Under the pieces are notes generated by a model. The model saw only the letters and a list, made by a program, of their open reading frames with translations. It was not told the origin of the DNA and searched no databases. Positions 36,344 through 48,819 of a stretch of 64,000 nucleotides of DNA are shown one piece after another. Location of the stretch: contig JAAGOF010000108.1 of NCBI GenBank assembly GCA_010645155.1, positions 34,319-98,318 on the forward strand. The letters are read 5' to 3'. Numbering within the stretch: position 1 is the stretch's first letter; each line of letters starts with the position of its first letter. Origin of the DNA: Tigriopus japonicus (taxonomy: Eukaryota > Arthropoda > Copepoda > Harpacticoida > Harpacticidae). A program made the position numbers and the translations under genes.

Positions 36344-39300
36344 TTTTTTGTAGATTGAGTTGTCTTTCACAAGATCGTGAGACAGTAAGCAGTGCTTGTT
36401 TCAACTTCAAACTAATTTAAAAAAATACATAGCAGGTGAATACTTCAGACACATTTGTTGGAGGCTTGAGGATTTTCATTGGTCAAACATTGCTATCAAA
36501 TCAGCCAAATAGTTAAGATGTGTTTCTGAAAAGAAAAGGTTTCCTTTAGTCATGATTTTTTGCTCCCCTTATGTTGGAAGATGTCACAAACAGCCCGCGC
36601 TGGTCGGGCCTTCATAGATTTTGCTGGCCAGGCTCTATAATGGGGTCGTTACTTCAAATGAAAGGCCGATGCTACAAGATTACATTGATAGAAACTGATT
36701 GGTAAATCGGAGATGTAAAATATATCTGATGTGTTTTGAAATAAAGGCTTCTTCTAAGGATAAGTTGTTCATGGAAGTGGGCCAAGGCGTGGCACCATGC
36801 ATGCCTGATGATTATTGCTTTCCAATTGCCAGGAATTGACATTCCTAACGATCCACCGTTTCGTGTTCAATTGCAACTCCCTTACTGAATATATAATGGT
36901 TTGTCTACCGTTCTCCGAAAACCAATGCCAGAGTAACTTACGTGAGGTTCTCAGGATCTGAGACTATAATTTCAAATCCATTTCCACCCTTTCCTTGGAC
37001 CAAAGGGAACCTTCATTTTTCAAATGTGTCCTCCATCCAGCCTTTTCAAGTGAAAGAAAGATACTGTCTCCAAGTTCTAACAAAAATATTTTCCTTCCTC
37101 TCCCCTCGTGGATTTCTTCGGATGCTTCGAGGGTCCCAAGTTGATTGAAGAAGGTTTCATATTTAAGAAATGGAACCACAAGGTGGTCCCAATTCCTGTG
37201 AGTGTGTGGACGCGAAAGATAAGGCTTTGTTGTTAATTTCCCCCCACAAATGACCCATGTCAGGTCAGCTCGTGAGTTAAAGAATTGGATTGGGATAAAT
37301 GACCAACAACTTTCCCCGTTGGAAGGAAGTAGGTAGTGCTCTCTTTTCTCGAAACAGTGTGGTCCATTTCTGTTCCCAACCGATTCGATGAGTTTTTGAG
37401 CCATTCGGACCGATGCTCACTATACTTTCGACATCAACCATTGGTTAGAAGGGTTGAAGGATATGTTGTCATTACGTCATTACTCTCTTATCATCATTAG
37501 AGGGTTTTGCAAAGCAAACAATTTATGGGTACAACATGTATATAATGGAACTTGTTGTTTGGAAACGAGGGAACACGGTAAACGGGACTAGCGTTCCAAA
37601 TGGTTGGCGCTCGACCATTAAAAAAGAGAGAGAGCCAAAGTTCCAGCGAATGAAAAATGGCACGGTCTGATTCCTCATTTTCTTGACACTGAAGAATGTT
37701 CCAGTCCCTCATGGGAACACAGATCAGTCCCGATTTCCAGAAGGAAGCCCGTCACGTTGCACCACTTCGTGACTATGCATGCCGTTTTCAATTCCCTTGG
37801 ACCCGTTTTACTTGGCCTGAAGTCATCACCATATTGAGTAGAATATTGAGCTGGGAGCCAGCAAATCCCCAAAATGTTCAAAGTCATCATAATGGGAGGC
37901 CTCATCATTCAACCACCAATCTATAGGATTAAGATTGGCTTAATTCATTTTCAAACCTAGCTGACTCATGTGCTATTTTAGAACTTGGATTGATTTTGAT
38001 CTTTGGCTCGAGTCAAATGGACTCACTAAAAATTAAATATATAGGCATAACCAGAATTCTTCTCGCTGGTGGTTCCAAAAATCTATTTTGTTCTGCATAG
38101 AAATCTAAAAATACCCCTTTTCTGAATTACCTCAGAATGGACACTAATGGATCAAAGTGGCTTTTTTGAGTTTAAACGTTTTAGGATGATGCAATAACAG
38201 CGACACTGAATCAAATTGATCCAATCACAGACATTGACCATTGACATTGATTGTCACAATTTATCGACTCATTGACTAGCAACGATTTCAATAGAATAAA
38301 CACGATAATTAGAGGCGGGCAAAAAGTGCTACTGATTACATGATACTTGAGTTTCGAAATGTTGCACAAAAACAAGGCCAAAAGTGAAATATAAAATGAA
38401 GGAAGTGGTGAAAATGCAAAAGTACTTCAAAATGTGCAAATAAGCAGGTCTCGCGCAAGCTTTAGGCATTTTTTTCTGTTTTGGAAAAATTACTAAGACT
38501 TCAATGTACCGTGATGCTTTTAGGGGTTGATTGAGCTTGTTTGTTTGTAATGAAATAAGTAATCTAACTTGAAAAATCAACTCAGATTCCTCTTTTTGCG
38601 AGGCACAGGTTGCAAACATATTTTCAGAAAATTACTGCGAATTTAGGAATACCTTTAAAATCTGAGAAGCGCACTTTTCATATAGATTTCCTCCTTTTTT
38701 TTTAATTTTAGCAACAAATTGCGATTTTTGACCATTTCAAATTATTACTCAACAAGTGAATACCTACCTATTATCATCGTCCTTGGTGTTCACTCTTAAC
38801 CATAGATTGCAAGTTTATGATGAAAAGGGTGAAGAATTTCCCCCTCAATTGGTTGTGCCTCATGGCATTGCTCAATCCTCGTCGACAACTGAAGCAGAGC
38901 CCCATTTTCAACCTCGATTCCTCGGGCGTTGCTTTGGCTCGTTCCCTTTCATCCGAAGGGACTAGCTTCCAAACCGTTCTCCCCTGTCAACTCAACAAAC
39001 TGAATTCCATGAATGATAAGTAGGGTGGGTGGTGGTGCTTGCTTGCTTGGTTCCATGAGCTTTGGCACACACACAAGTACAAGTGTGTGTGTGAAGAAGA
39101 CTGGATCCAAATTTGGAACAACCAAATAATCAAATTAGGAACATGCCATTTCAACGACTGCTTGTTTAAAGGTCAATGTATAAGATTTAACAAGTGGAGT
39201 TTACATGAGTAAATCAAGTGTTCTTAGTGGAACCAAAATTTGGGTTTGGACCAAGGAAGCTCAACCGAGCATTGAAGAAACCTTGATTGCCTTGTCTAGA

Positions 39301-40393
39301 TCTATCAAGTCCATTAAACACCAACGGGTCTCTCTGTCTTGGTTCGGATTTACTCGAAAAGTGTGAGCAGGTATGGTGGGACCAAATTTGATTTTGCAGA
39401 AATGTGACCATGAATAAATCATGAAAGTTTTTCCAAAGTGGGCTGGAAAACTTTCCTTAAATGTTTTGAAGTGTGAGAGAAATTTTGAAGACGGAGTCTG
39501 AAATGACCCTTGAAATAGTTGGCCGAGGCTGAAGTTCGGATGAATGTGCTGAATTCCCAGAAATTGAACGGAAATACACTCAACTTTACTTTGACGGACA
39601 TTTTATGTGCCGAATTGCCGCAGCACTGATTGTTGAGCTTGGACTATCATTGTACTGTACTAAGTTGGCTTATCTGCAGGTAAGTTTGGTAGTGAGATCC
39701 CGTGGATGGATGAGAACAGCACCCCTGAAGAGGAAGAGTTTTGTTCCATATTTTTCTTGTTGCGCCAAAGTTGTTCTTCGTCTTGTGTATTAAAAGTCGG
39801 CCTCTCTGACAACAAACAGTTTCAAGCCCAAGGAAACGCTTCTCTCTCAAAGGTGCCAGGTTAAAACTAGCAGGTCAGGATAGGTTACAACTACCAATGA
39901 CTGTTTTAGGACTTTTCGAAACAATTAATTTTGCCAAAGGATTTTGCAATTTAGAGATAAAGTGGATGGGAAGCATTTTCTTCGATGATCGATATTGAGC
40001 TCTGAAGAAGAATATTAAGTCATGTGTTTTGTGGTTAGGGTGCATGCTTCAAATATACTCCATCTATCAACAATCCTTTTTGGGCCTTTTTAACGCTCTT
40101 AGGCTTCCAAAATGACGCTATTTGAATAATAGCTTCTATGTAGTAGCACTCTAACCGGAAATGTAGCTAAACGATGTCGTAACAGGCCTGAAATTTGAGC
40201 CTTGAAGCTAATGTTCCTTGACAGACACAAAACAAATTAGCTATTGGCATATTTCTTTTGTTTGAGCCAATGCGTGCAACCAGTGCACTTATGCCATTAT
40301 TGTTCAAGTTTTTTTCAATCGGATTGAAGTATAATTTACACTAAAAATTATGGGTAAAAATTTGCTAGGTATAGATAAGTGTTATTGATCGAC

Positions 40394-40576
40394 TTCAGCT
40401 GGGGATTCTGGGGCCAAAATGGTTAGGGATGCGTCAGAAACAAAACTTACCCTCCAAAAAACTTGATTAAAATTCTTGAGCCCAATTGTCATTCTTCGTT
40501 TTATCAATCAATCGAAAAGAATTATTTTCCTTCTGACCCATCCCTAGCTAGTTTGGCCCCAAAATCCCCAGCTGAA
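40394..40576. repeat. Short palindromic MITE-like element
   Basis: 40394-40439 (starting TTCAGCTGGGGATTCTGG) and 40531-40576 (ending TCCCCAGCTGAA) are inverted copies with few mismatches over 46 bases. About 91 bp lie between them. There is no coding capacity and the target duplication is not clear. Confidence 0.65.
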
Positions 40577-42168
40577 TTCGTCCGACTTCGCTCATCCATT
40601 AGCAAAAGTTCCAATTAAGGTTATGCTAGAATCTCAAGAAGGTATTGAAATGACAGAAAACAATTAGATGTCACTGGATGAAGTATGCTTGAAGCATGCT
40701 TCTCCAGGCACAAAACATATGGCCTTTCGCATTACCTTGCATATACATTCGATATTACCGTAGCTTGGGATGGGCGACAATATTTTTGAAATTGTTTTCA
40801 TACACAGAAAATTTTGCAAAAGGTAACCTGAAAAGGTAAACCTGCTGAGAAGCTACTAGTTTCTTAAAACATAACAAGCTTGCTTCAAGTAAGTTTGCAT
40901 TGAAGACGCCCATTGCAGAAAGATATCCCTCTCATGTCTGGGACCTCTTGCAAATAATCAAGAAGAAACATCTTCCGAGTGTACATTTATTTAGACTACT
41001 TTCTCTCTGGAGGACCTTCCTCTTCTACTACGAAAGATTTTGTAAGACTTGTTTTTAACAATTCAATAAAACAAGGAATTGAACTTACAATTCATAGAAA
41101 AATCTTTTGACTATGCACATACCTGGGATTGTTAAAATACCAGACAAAATAGGAATTAGTCAATTTGTTGTGCTTTTGAGAATTTCCAACCTTCGGCGCC
41201 AACGAAAAAGACACCAATTATCTAGTGGAGGGTTCGTTTTTAGGGGTAAATAAATATGATCATTATTAACGTTTGTCTGAGGTCAACACCAAAAAATAAC
41301 TGTTGCCATTTCAAGACGAAAGCGTGTTGTTGGTGCTTCCATAGCCTCTCTTAAAGTTGGCGAGTCGTCAAAAGAAGTCACCCCAGTGAAGAACTTTGCT
41401 CGAGTTTGGAACAAAATCTTCCATGTCTGCATCTAATTAACACAACAGCTAGAAGGCCAGAAGGCAAGCAACTTGGCCTTTTCGTCCTCAAACAAACCAT
41501 GTTGAGACCAAAGGCAGGATGACTACTGTAGGTCCAAAGGGTTACTAATTCTATGCGCTTATTTGAACTTGTCTTCAGAACCAACTCGATTGTCAAACCA
41601 ATTCGGAACACGTGTCAGTGGCGAATTTGAGGTCGTTTTCCGTACCGGAAATTCCCATGTTTCTCCTTCATGGGATAAGAATCTGGAGGGTCTGGGCAAT
41701 TTGTAGGCCCAAATAGAGCAAGTCTCTCTGACCCTTTAAGACTAAGGCTTCTTTTTTGTCCTTGATGAGGGAAGTAGCAAGTAAGTGAGCGAGTCGTTGC
41801 CGGAAACGAAAACCTGGCCTTCAGCATTGCCACTCATTGCGAATGGAGGACGAGACTAAGGAGGTACTCAAGTGTTAACAAGATAAGTCTGGATGGTGGC
41901 CTTTGTCCACGGTATTCAAGGTTGTATGTTACTCACTGAGGCAAATGCCAAATGAGAGAGGCACGCACAAAAACACAAATATGAAATGGAATGAAAAATG
42001 AATAGTTTGCTGTGCATTCTATCGCACGAATCGATAGTTCAAATACGTGTTTCAAGAGGGTTTTAGATCATTTGCTTTCTGCTTAGGTAAATACAACGGT
42101 TCCAAAGTTGTTTGTAAAGGAAAACTGTTTATAAAAACTTTCTGAGAGGCTATCCTTTCATGTGATAA

Positions 42169-42240
42169 GCCCTTATAGCTCAGAGGCAGAGCACTAGTCT
42201 TGTAAACTAGGGGTCGTGAGTTCGATTCTCACTGAGGGCA
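42169..42240 (+). tRNA. tRNA-Thr (anticodon UGU)
   Basis: A complete 72-nt cloverleaf. The acceptor stem GCCCTTA pairs with TGAGGGC, leaving discriminator A at 42240. The D stem is GCTC/GAGC. The anticodon stem CTAGT/ACTAG closes the loop CTTGTAA with anticodon TGT at 42201-42203. The T stem GTGAG/CTCAC closes TTCGATT. There is no intron and no encoded CCA, as expected for a nuclear gene. Internal A- and B-box promoters are intact and a TTTT pol III stop is at 42253-42256. It sits inside the beat-like B first intron on the same strand. Confidence 0.95.
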
Positions 42241-42252
42241 GAAAAGATACTA

Positions 42253-42256
42253 TTTT
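42253..42256 (+). terminator. Pol III T-run terminator of the tRNA-Thr gene
   Basis: A TTTT run 13 bases after the mature 3' end of the tRNA, the usual RNA polymerase III stop signal. Confidence 0.6.
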
Positions 42257-45200
42257 ATAATGTGTAAAATGACAGAAAAAGCAGTCAATTAGTGTGCAAA
42301 TACTTGCTTAGTTTGGGACGGCACTCTTGTAAACTCTATCGAAACAGAAACAAAACATTTTGCCGATCAATCTTTATATGCATACATTTTGAAAAATGTA
42401 ACAATTAAGAAAAAATGTTTCCAAAATTTGCTTGAACTTCATTTCATCAACACCAAGATCCATTCTTTTTCGTTGGTCTTGGGAGAGTTGAAAAAAGTGC
42501 CAGGGTCTGCCTGAGTCTTGAATGACAGTTGGACAGCCCATATACTGATGACGTCCATTTTCTTCCCGAGACGATGGTTCCCTTTTCTCCTCAAATGTGG
42601 TCCCCAAATACAAGTGACAGTTTACTGCCTCCAGCCATCATATTCACAGATATGAGATTTGGAAGCTAGATCCAGGACTCCACCTATCCAGTTAGGAAAA
42701 TATTCCACCAGAGGTTCTCAACATGAAAAATGGTAGCTAATTCAGCCATTGCTTTCTGTCCATATGATAGAAAGCCTCATTTGAAAAGGCTGGCAGTTTC
42801 TTAAAATGCATATGGTTCTTCAGTCGACAGCCTGGGCAACTTAAGATTATCTAGTGTCTCTAGGTTGTAGTATCCCCAAAAACGAGCTGAGAACTGGATC
42901 TGAAACGGTCTAACGCCCAAGTCCATATCTATGATTGAGTGGCCATTTGTATCAGACTGTCCTTTTGGCTGGCCTTTTTCTTGGCGTCGGGTTTGAGTTG
43001 GAGCAGAAGATCGGTCCATTCAATTTGCGATTGACAGCTCTTCCTGGTGTGTGGCAAGGCACAAAACCACAAAACCACTGGACAATAGAAATGGGTCACC
43101 TGCATTGAGGGGATAAAGCCCAAATACAGTTGGCTGGCTGGTCATGAAAGCATCGAAGGATAAGTGTTGAGGGGGACAATGTCCAGATTGATAAAAAACG
43201 AGTGTTATGAAAAATCGTGTAACATAATGGAATGGGGATTTGTTCGTTCGAAATCTTCAAAATACTGAATTACCACTTGGGCCAAAATCTTGCTGTTTTA
43301 GGTGTTTCTGTCGGCATAGGTAACGGCAACAGCGGTGTTTAAAAGATGGAACGATTCGAGGAAATCATTTACACTTGTGGAATGGTTAATTTTCTTTTAA
43401 ACCGAATAAAAAGTTGACCTTTGGAACTCTCTTTCGACTACGTATGTGGTCAATTAGCGCATGAACCATTTGGTGATTCCTTGTTCCATTTATAGATCCC
43501 ATTGCCTGCGAGTAGAGTTGTTTCAAAAGTAGAAGTCCCTTTGGGACCCAAATGCTACCACGATGAAACTGTTTGGAAACATTAGCTGGAAAAGCGGGAA
43601 AAGAAGATCAACGCTAGGAAGCATTTGTAATACACGTAATACACTCACATTTGACATTCTGCGCATGCCTCACTGTTGTAATACTCATCATCGTCAGATC
43701 TGGTATATGTCCCAAAAGTCAAGATTCAAACGAGGTTTTCAAGACAATTTCGTTTTTTCACAAATAAGAAGAAAAATCAAAATGTTGCCTTAAAGTTCTA
43801 AAATATGTTTAGTGGTGAATTGAAAAAAATAAGTCATTAGAAAAATGTGCTTCAAGTCTTGGTTTCATTTATTTGAACGCGATGGATCGAAGTTTCTCAA
43901 AAAAAAATTGAGCCGTGAGTAACAATATTGTTGTTAACACTCAGTGTCTAATACTAAATCAAGTTGCTTAATCTGCTGAGGTAAAACTTGAGAGCGATTA
44001 TTTTTATCGTGTAGTACAATACTTCCACTTTACTCTACTTCCAAAAGTTGGGACTTTTCCATAGAAACGCTTAAAAGTAAAGACTGTGTTTGGTGAAAAA
44101 ATCGATTAACATTTTTGGAACATGCTGCAAAGTTCATGAGGATCCTCCTTTTGAGGACTTAAGAGGCCTGGTGGCGCCACGGTACCATTCTCTCGCTCTT
44201 GAGACCATTTGGTTGCAGGAAAAGGTCTTTGGATGGCGGGAGGAGGATCCAACCAGATTGGGTTCCCTTGTTCCAAGATAGACGAAAATGAGTGCCACCG
44301 TCCGTCCTCCCGATCCAATTGAGTTATTTGGAACTCGAGTGTCATGAAACTGCGTCAGCCCCGCAAACTCGGACTGGCCAAGAATAACAAATGGCCACTT
44401 TACTAAAGAGTAGTTACTATTTCTGACGAGCTAAAGATGAACAAAAACGTCTCAATCAACCGTTAAACTAGATTTTGAGAAAGATGTTTCAAATGCTTCG
44501 CATTGCAATCAAACAACTTAACCCTTCCTCAATTTTGGGGCACGTACATTTGTTTTATTGGAGGTTGTTCCAAATAACCCCCTTCTCCCCAAATTTACTT
44601 GAAGCATGCACAACCCCAACGATTACTCAGTTTGTAAGGGAATAGCTCAAATCCCAAACCATCAACGACGAATGAAAGTTAAAGAGAATTGTAACTAGAT
44701 GAAGGAAGGGACTCGCTTACAAGAGCAATAATCGAGCTACAAATCTCCCAAGGCTTTTTTCCTTGCCCAATGCAATCAAAACGGTCGTTCCAAACGCCGT
44801 ATTCATATCTTTGGACCTAATGACTGTTTCAGCAACAAAAATAGTGGCGGAACTAGAAAAAAAAATGAATGTTTGGCGGAGGTTTCGATCTCTGGAGGAT
44901 GAAAATAGGCCAAGAAATGAAACGAACCGGAAAATAGGCTGCATATCCATTGAAGAAGGTGGATGGAACCCCAAGTCCTCTTCAGTTGGAATAAGTGGAA
45001 CAAAGACTTGGCCGATTTAAACATGATGTTCCCTAATCATTGATTGATCCCCAAAGACAGGAGAAAGGCGTGAATGTGTCCATAGATGGAACAAACTGAT
45101 GGAACAAGGCTCAGATTAGAGTCACGGTCCCAATGTGAGTGTGTTTGTCGACGAAGGATCTTTTCTGAATGATTGACCTCGTGATAGATGGCTTATTCAT

Positions 45201-47811
45201 TGTCACCAGATCACGCCCCTGGTCCCACAAAACCACAGAGTAATCAACTCCATAGATCGAAAGTCGGAACGAAAGGCCGATGGAAAAGTGATCCATCTTT
45301 TCATACCCGCGTCCTTTGGCCAAACCTTTCTCATTCTGTCTCGAAAATTGGAACTTAGCCCATGGACAACTAGAAAGTGTGTCTCTTTGTAGTCATGTCT
45401 ATGTTCCACTTGTGAAAAAGTCTTCTTGTCTTCTTCCTTAAGGACGAGAAGAGAGTAATGGATAATTTGTCCCGTCTTTGTTTGGTCCTTTTCGTGTTCC
45501 ATTTGGAAGCGTGGCCCAGAAAATGGCAAGGGTCCTTATCCAATGCTTTGGGACAATCAACACATTGACTTGACACATTCCTACTTCCTTGGCACGTGAT
45601 CGATCAAGGCTTTGAATGGCATAACCTTCTTAATCTATTAGTTCAAGCGTCAAGCCTTTTCCAGATCTTTCACCACCTTCTTTTCTTTTGCTTGAAGAGC
45701 TAACCTTTTTTTTGAAAGGAGAGAACAATCTTCTGTCAAGCGTCGGTTGAGACTTGAGCGAGAATGTGGATTGGCAGACCTCATTAGGGACCAAATGGGT
45801 TTTGGCACACGGCTCTAATTCATTCGTCTCTATTACTTGGACATACCCAAGAAAATAGTTTTTTTTCTTCCCAACCAAGAACTTCAAATGAAGTTTGGGA
45901 GAGCAGAATATGCCTCGGTTATTTATCTCCAAACGCGACCTGTTCCACGTTAATGAAGATATTTGGAACTTGCAACGACACCCCTCAGGAGAGCGAAGCA
46001 ATGCCTGGTAAAAGTTTCCCTTTACTGTGTACAGTGCAACTGGTTCCTCTAGGATCCAAATGAGCCAGTCCACAAATTTGGAGACCAGACCAGGCAACTT
46101 AGCCAGGACCAAATGAGGGGTTTCCAGCCAAATTTTGGTCCCCACGTGGGACATTTCAGTCATTTGTGGCGTGCCTCCCGTAATTTAATGACGACATCTA
46201 AATTGGATCAGTAAACAGTTTTTGAACTTGCGCTTTTTGAGCTTTTCCTCGGGGTGAACAAAATTTGCGACTCGAGTTTCAAAATGGGAGGCATGAAACA
46301 GGCCTCGGAAAGATATTTGCAATATCTTTGTGCTAGTTGTTTGTCTTGAAACAAAAAGTTCTACTATGAACTGCTCAAAAGAAGGATCTGAATTTGATAT
46401 TGATTATTTCTTTTTGCAATACCAACATGGTTATTTAGTGTGTTATTGGTATTGTGAAACAGGTTACTGATGATATCTTTTGAGTTCAGTTAACGGAATA
46501 ATCTAGGTAGCCTTTACTCGGTTTAAACCATGGACGTAAACATTTTTTGACTTAATGTTTTTGTTCCAGATTGCCCTACCATTTTTGTTTTCATTTCATG
46601 GAAGTGTAGTTATTCATCCGAATTCTAATCATATTATAAACTGATAAACTACGCCTATTGGAAACTAATGGATGAGCTGGTTTTATGTTTTCAATGAAGT
46701 CGCCAATTTACATGTTTTTTTCTCAAAACATTTAGACATTCATCCATGGCCACAGATGCTGAAACAATGCCAAACCTGACAAAAAATCGCATTTGAAAAA
46801 ATCACAAGTGGTTTTAATGGCTGAACATAAAAGAATGTCAAAAGACTCCTCGAATCACTTCATTCTACTTTGTCAATTACAAGATTGATTTGTCAAGTTT
46901 TGTTAATATGATTGGACCCAAAAACATCTCGTAACGCAATTTCTGTTGCAAAAATACTCACGTTCATCATCAAATTATGAATATTTAGTCTTAAATCCCC
47001 CGTAATACAGGGAGACTTTGAAAAACTTAACGTTTATATCTTTTAGAATTTTTCAAAAATTATCTAGCTAAGAAGGTTTTTATTCTAATAAAGCTGTGTG
47101 ATTTGATCTCATCTAGTTCCTACTTGTGTCTGAACTGGGTCTGCATTCAATATGAAGTTGATTAATTGCAGTTATCCAAGAACTAAACAAGAAGTTACCA
47201 CCAACAAATAGATGGCGAAGAAAAACAATAAAAATAAACACCGATTTTTTTAGTTTAAAATTTGGCCCAAAAAATGTTTTTTTTTTAATATTTTATTTTG
47301 TGCTCTTTCTTTCTTTTCAATCTGCCACCTTTGGGCCAAAATAATTCGGTATGTTTTTCTGTCTTGAAGATTCACTGTAGTTTTTGTTTTTTTGGTATCG
47401 TTTTTATCTCGGAAAAACTTTGGCGAGTTCTATCTTTGGTTTAAGTTTGTTGAAGTTAAATATGTAGAAAATGGGAAAATTCCAAAAAAGATTTTTTTTT
47501 TCTGGGCGAAGCACCCCAAAACATGTTCTTTTTCAAGGATCTATGTTACTGATCGTTGAGGTAAAATTGAAATGCAAAAATATGCACTTACCTCAATCCC
47601 AGCTTGTAAAAAACTGACCAATCCACGTTAATATTTTTTGAATCTCAAATTCCTTCATCCTGAGATGAAGTAGAAGATGAGTAGCCTATACCCTGTTTTC
47701 CAAGTTTTGTAACAACCCCATGGTTGTCATGACAATTGGAGATCCTCTCGGAAAACATGATTGCATTAATGGCATTTGTTCAGCTCATCTTCATTCAGTT
47801 TTTACTTCAAC

Positions 47812-48741
47812 ATGAACCAAACCAGTGTTGGCTACCAAAACATTCTCTCCAATCCAAGCTACCAAATCTGGAGCATCTTCTTCATAGTAATTACCCAAAC
47901 CATCGGCAATCTCCTCTTGGCCACGATCATATGGTACGAATTGTACGAGAACAAATTGAAACGAACGTTGGTCAACGTCTTCTACGGATTCCTGAGCTTG
48001 TCATTCCTCTTGATCAATATTCAAGTAGGTTGGCAAGCCTTCATCATGGACCTCTCATCTCCATTCAGGAAAGAAGTGTGCCTCGCTCTCAACCTTTTGC
48101 TCCAGTTCCAACTCTTTGCAGCCTTAATGACTCTAAATGAGATCACTATCATCCGTTATATGTACGTGTATTGGTTGAAATCCGTGGGATGTCTCAATGA
48201 AGGCTTCTTTATCTGCTTCTTTTTGACTCTTAATGCCTTCCTGAGTGTCCAAGTGTCGGCTTACTCGTTCTTCAATGGGGCTTGGATCCAATCCAATGAC
48301 ATTTATGGCCGATGTACCCATTTGGATCCCATTGAACTGAAGCAAAACTTGAGGTACCCATCAATTCCAGCGTTGGTTCCACGTTATAACATGGTTGCTT
48401 CTGGCTGTTTGCACTTGATCATTTCGGGCAGAATACTCATTTCTGAACTGTGCCAAAAGCAACATGATCGTGCTCCAAGGAAGACGAAACACTTGTGGAA
48501 CCTGATTTTTTCAGTGGTGAGCAAGGCAATGCTCTTCGTATCTACGATCCCTCATTTGGTTCGCATGCAGTTTACTATAGAGGAATTGGAGCAAATTCCT
48601 TCTTTCGTCAAGATTGCGGAATATGGTCCGATCGTTGCGATGTCTGTGGTTTGGCCCATCGCATACATCCTCAAACGACCCAAGATTATTTTTAATGCCA
48701 GACGAATGCTTCTGAAAAGGATCAATAAATCACTGAATTGA
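47812..48741 (+). CDS. Intronless seven-helix (class A GPCR-like) receptor, 309 aa
   Basis: One uninterrupted frame of 309 codons. I start at ATG 47812 (MNQTSVGYQNILSNPS), which gives a short extracellular N-terminus with sequon NQT; upstream triplets in frame are not ATG. Seven hydrophobic segments are visible. TM1 has the Gly-Asn pair (TIGNLLLATI). TM3 starts after a Cys (EVCLALNLLL) and ends IIRYMY, in the place of the DRY motif with only Arg-Tyr kept. TM6 follows a basic loop (RAPRKTKH). TM7 has WPIAYIL in place of NPxxY. This fits a rhodopsin-like receptor of a divergent invertebrate group. Ligand and symbol are unknown. A lineage-expanded chemosensory-type receptor is possible but unproven. 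It is nested in the beat-like B intron, same strand. AATAAA at 48724-48729 lies inside the coding end. Confidence 0.8.
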   Translation: MNQTSVGYQNILSNPSYQIWSIFFIVITQTIGNLLLATIIWYELYENKLKRTLVNVFYGFLSLSFLLINIQVGWQAFIMDLSSPFRKEVCLALNLLLQFQLFAALMTLNEITIIRYMYVYWLKSVGCLNEGFFICFFLTLNAFLSVQVSAYSFFNGAWIQSNDIYGRCTHLDPIELKQNLRYPSIPALVPRYNMVASGCLHLIISGRILISELCQKQHDRAPRKTKHLWNLIFSVVSKAMLFVSTIPHLVRMQFTIEELEQIPSFVKIAEYGPIVAMSVVWPIAYILKRPKIIFNARRMLLKRINKSLN

Positions 48742-48819
48742 AAATATTGCACGACTACTTCGTTTTTTTCTCTGCTTTTTTGTCATTGCTTTAAGTCTGT
48801 GCTTTGTAGTAAGCATATA

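Noticed and set aside
45630..46163. 177-codon minus-strand open frame in the beat intron
   Set aside because: No domain, no splice or promoter context, and mixed composition; probably chance, though it is the longest unexplained frame.
47261..47345. Short inverted repeat TTTGGCCCAAA / TTTGGGCCAAA
   Set aside because: Only about 11-12 bp and self-palindromic in an AT-rich stretch; not enough for an element call.
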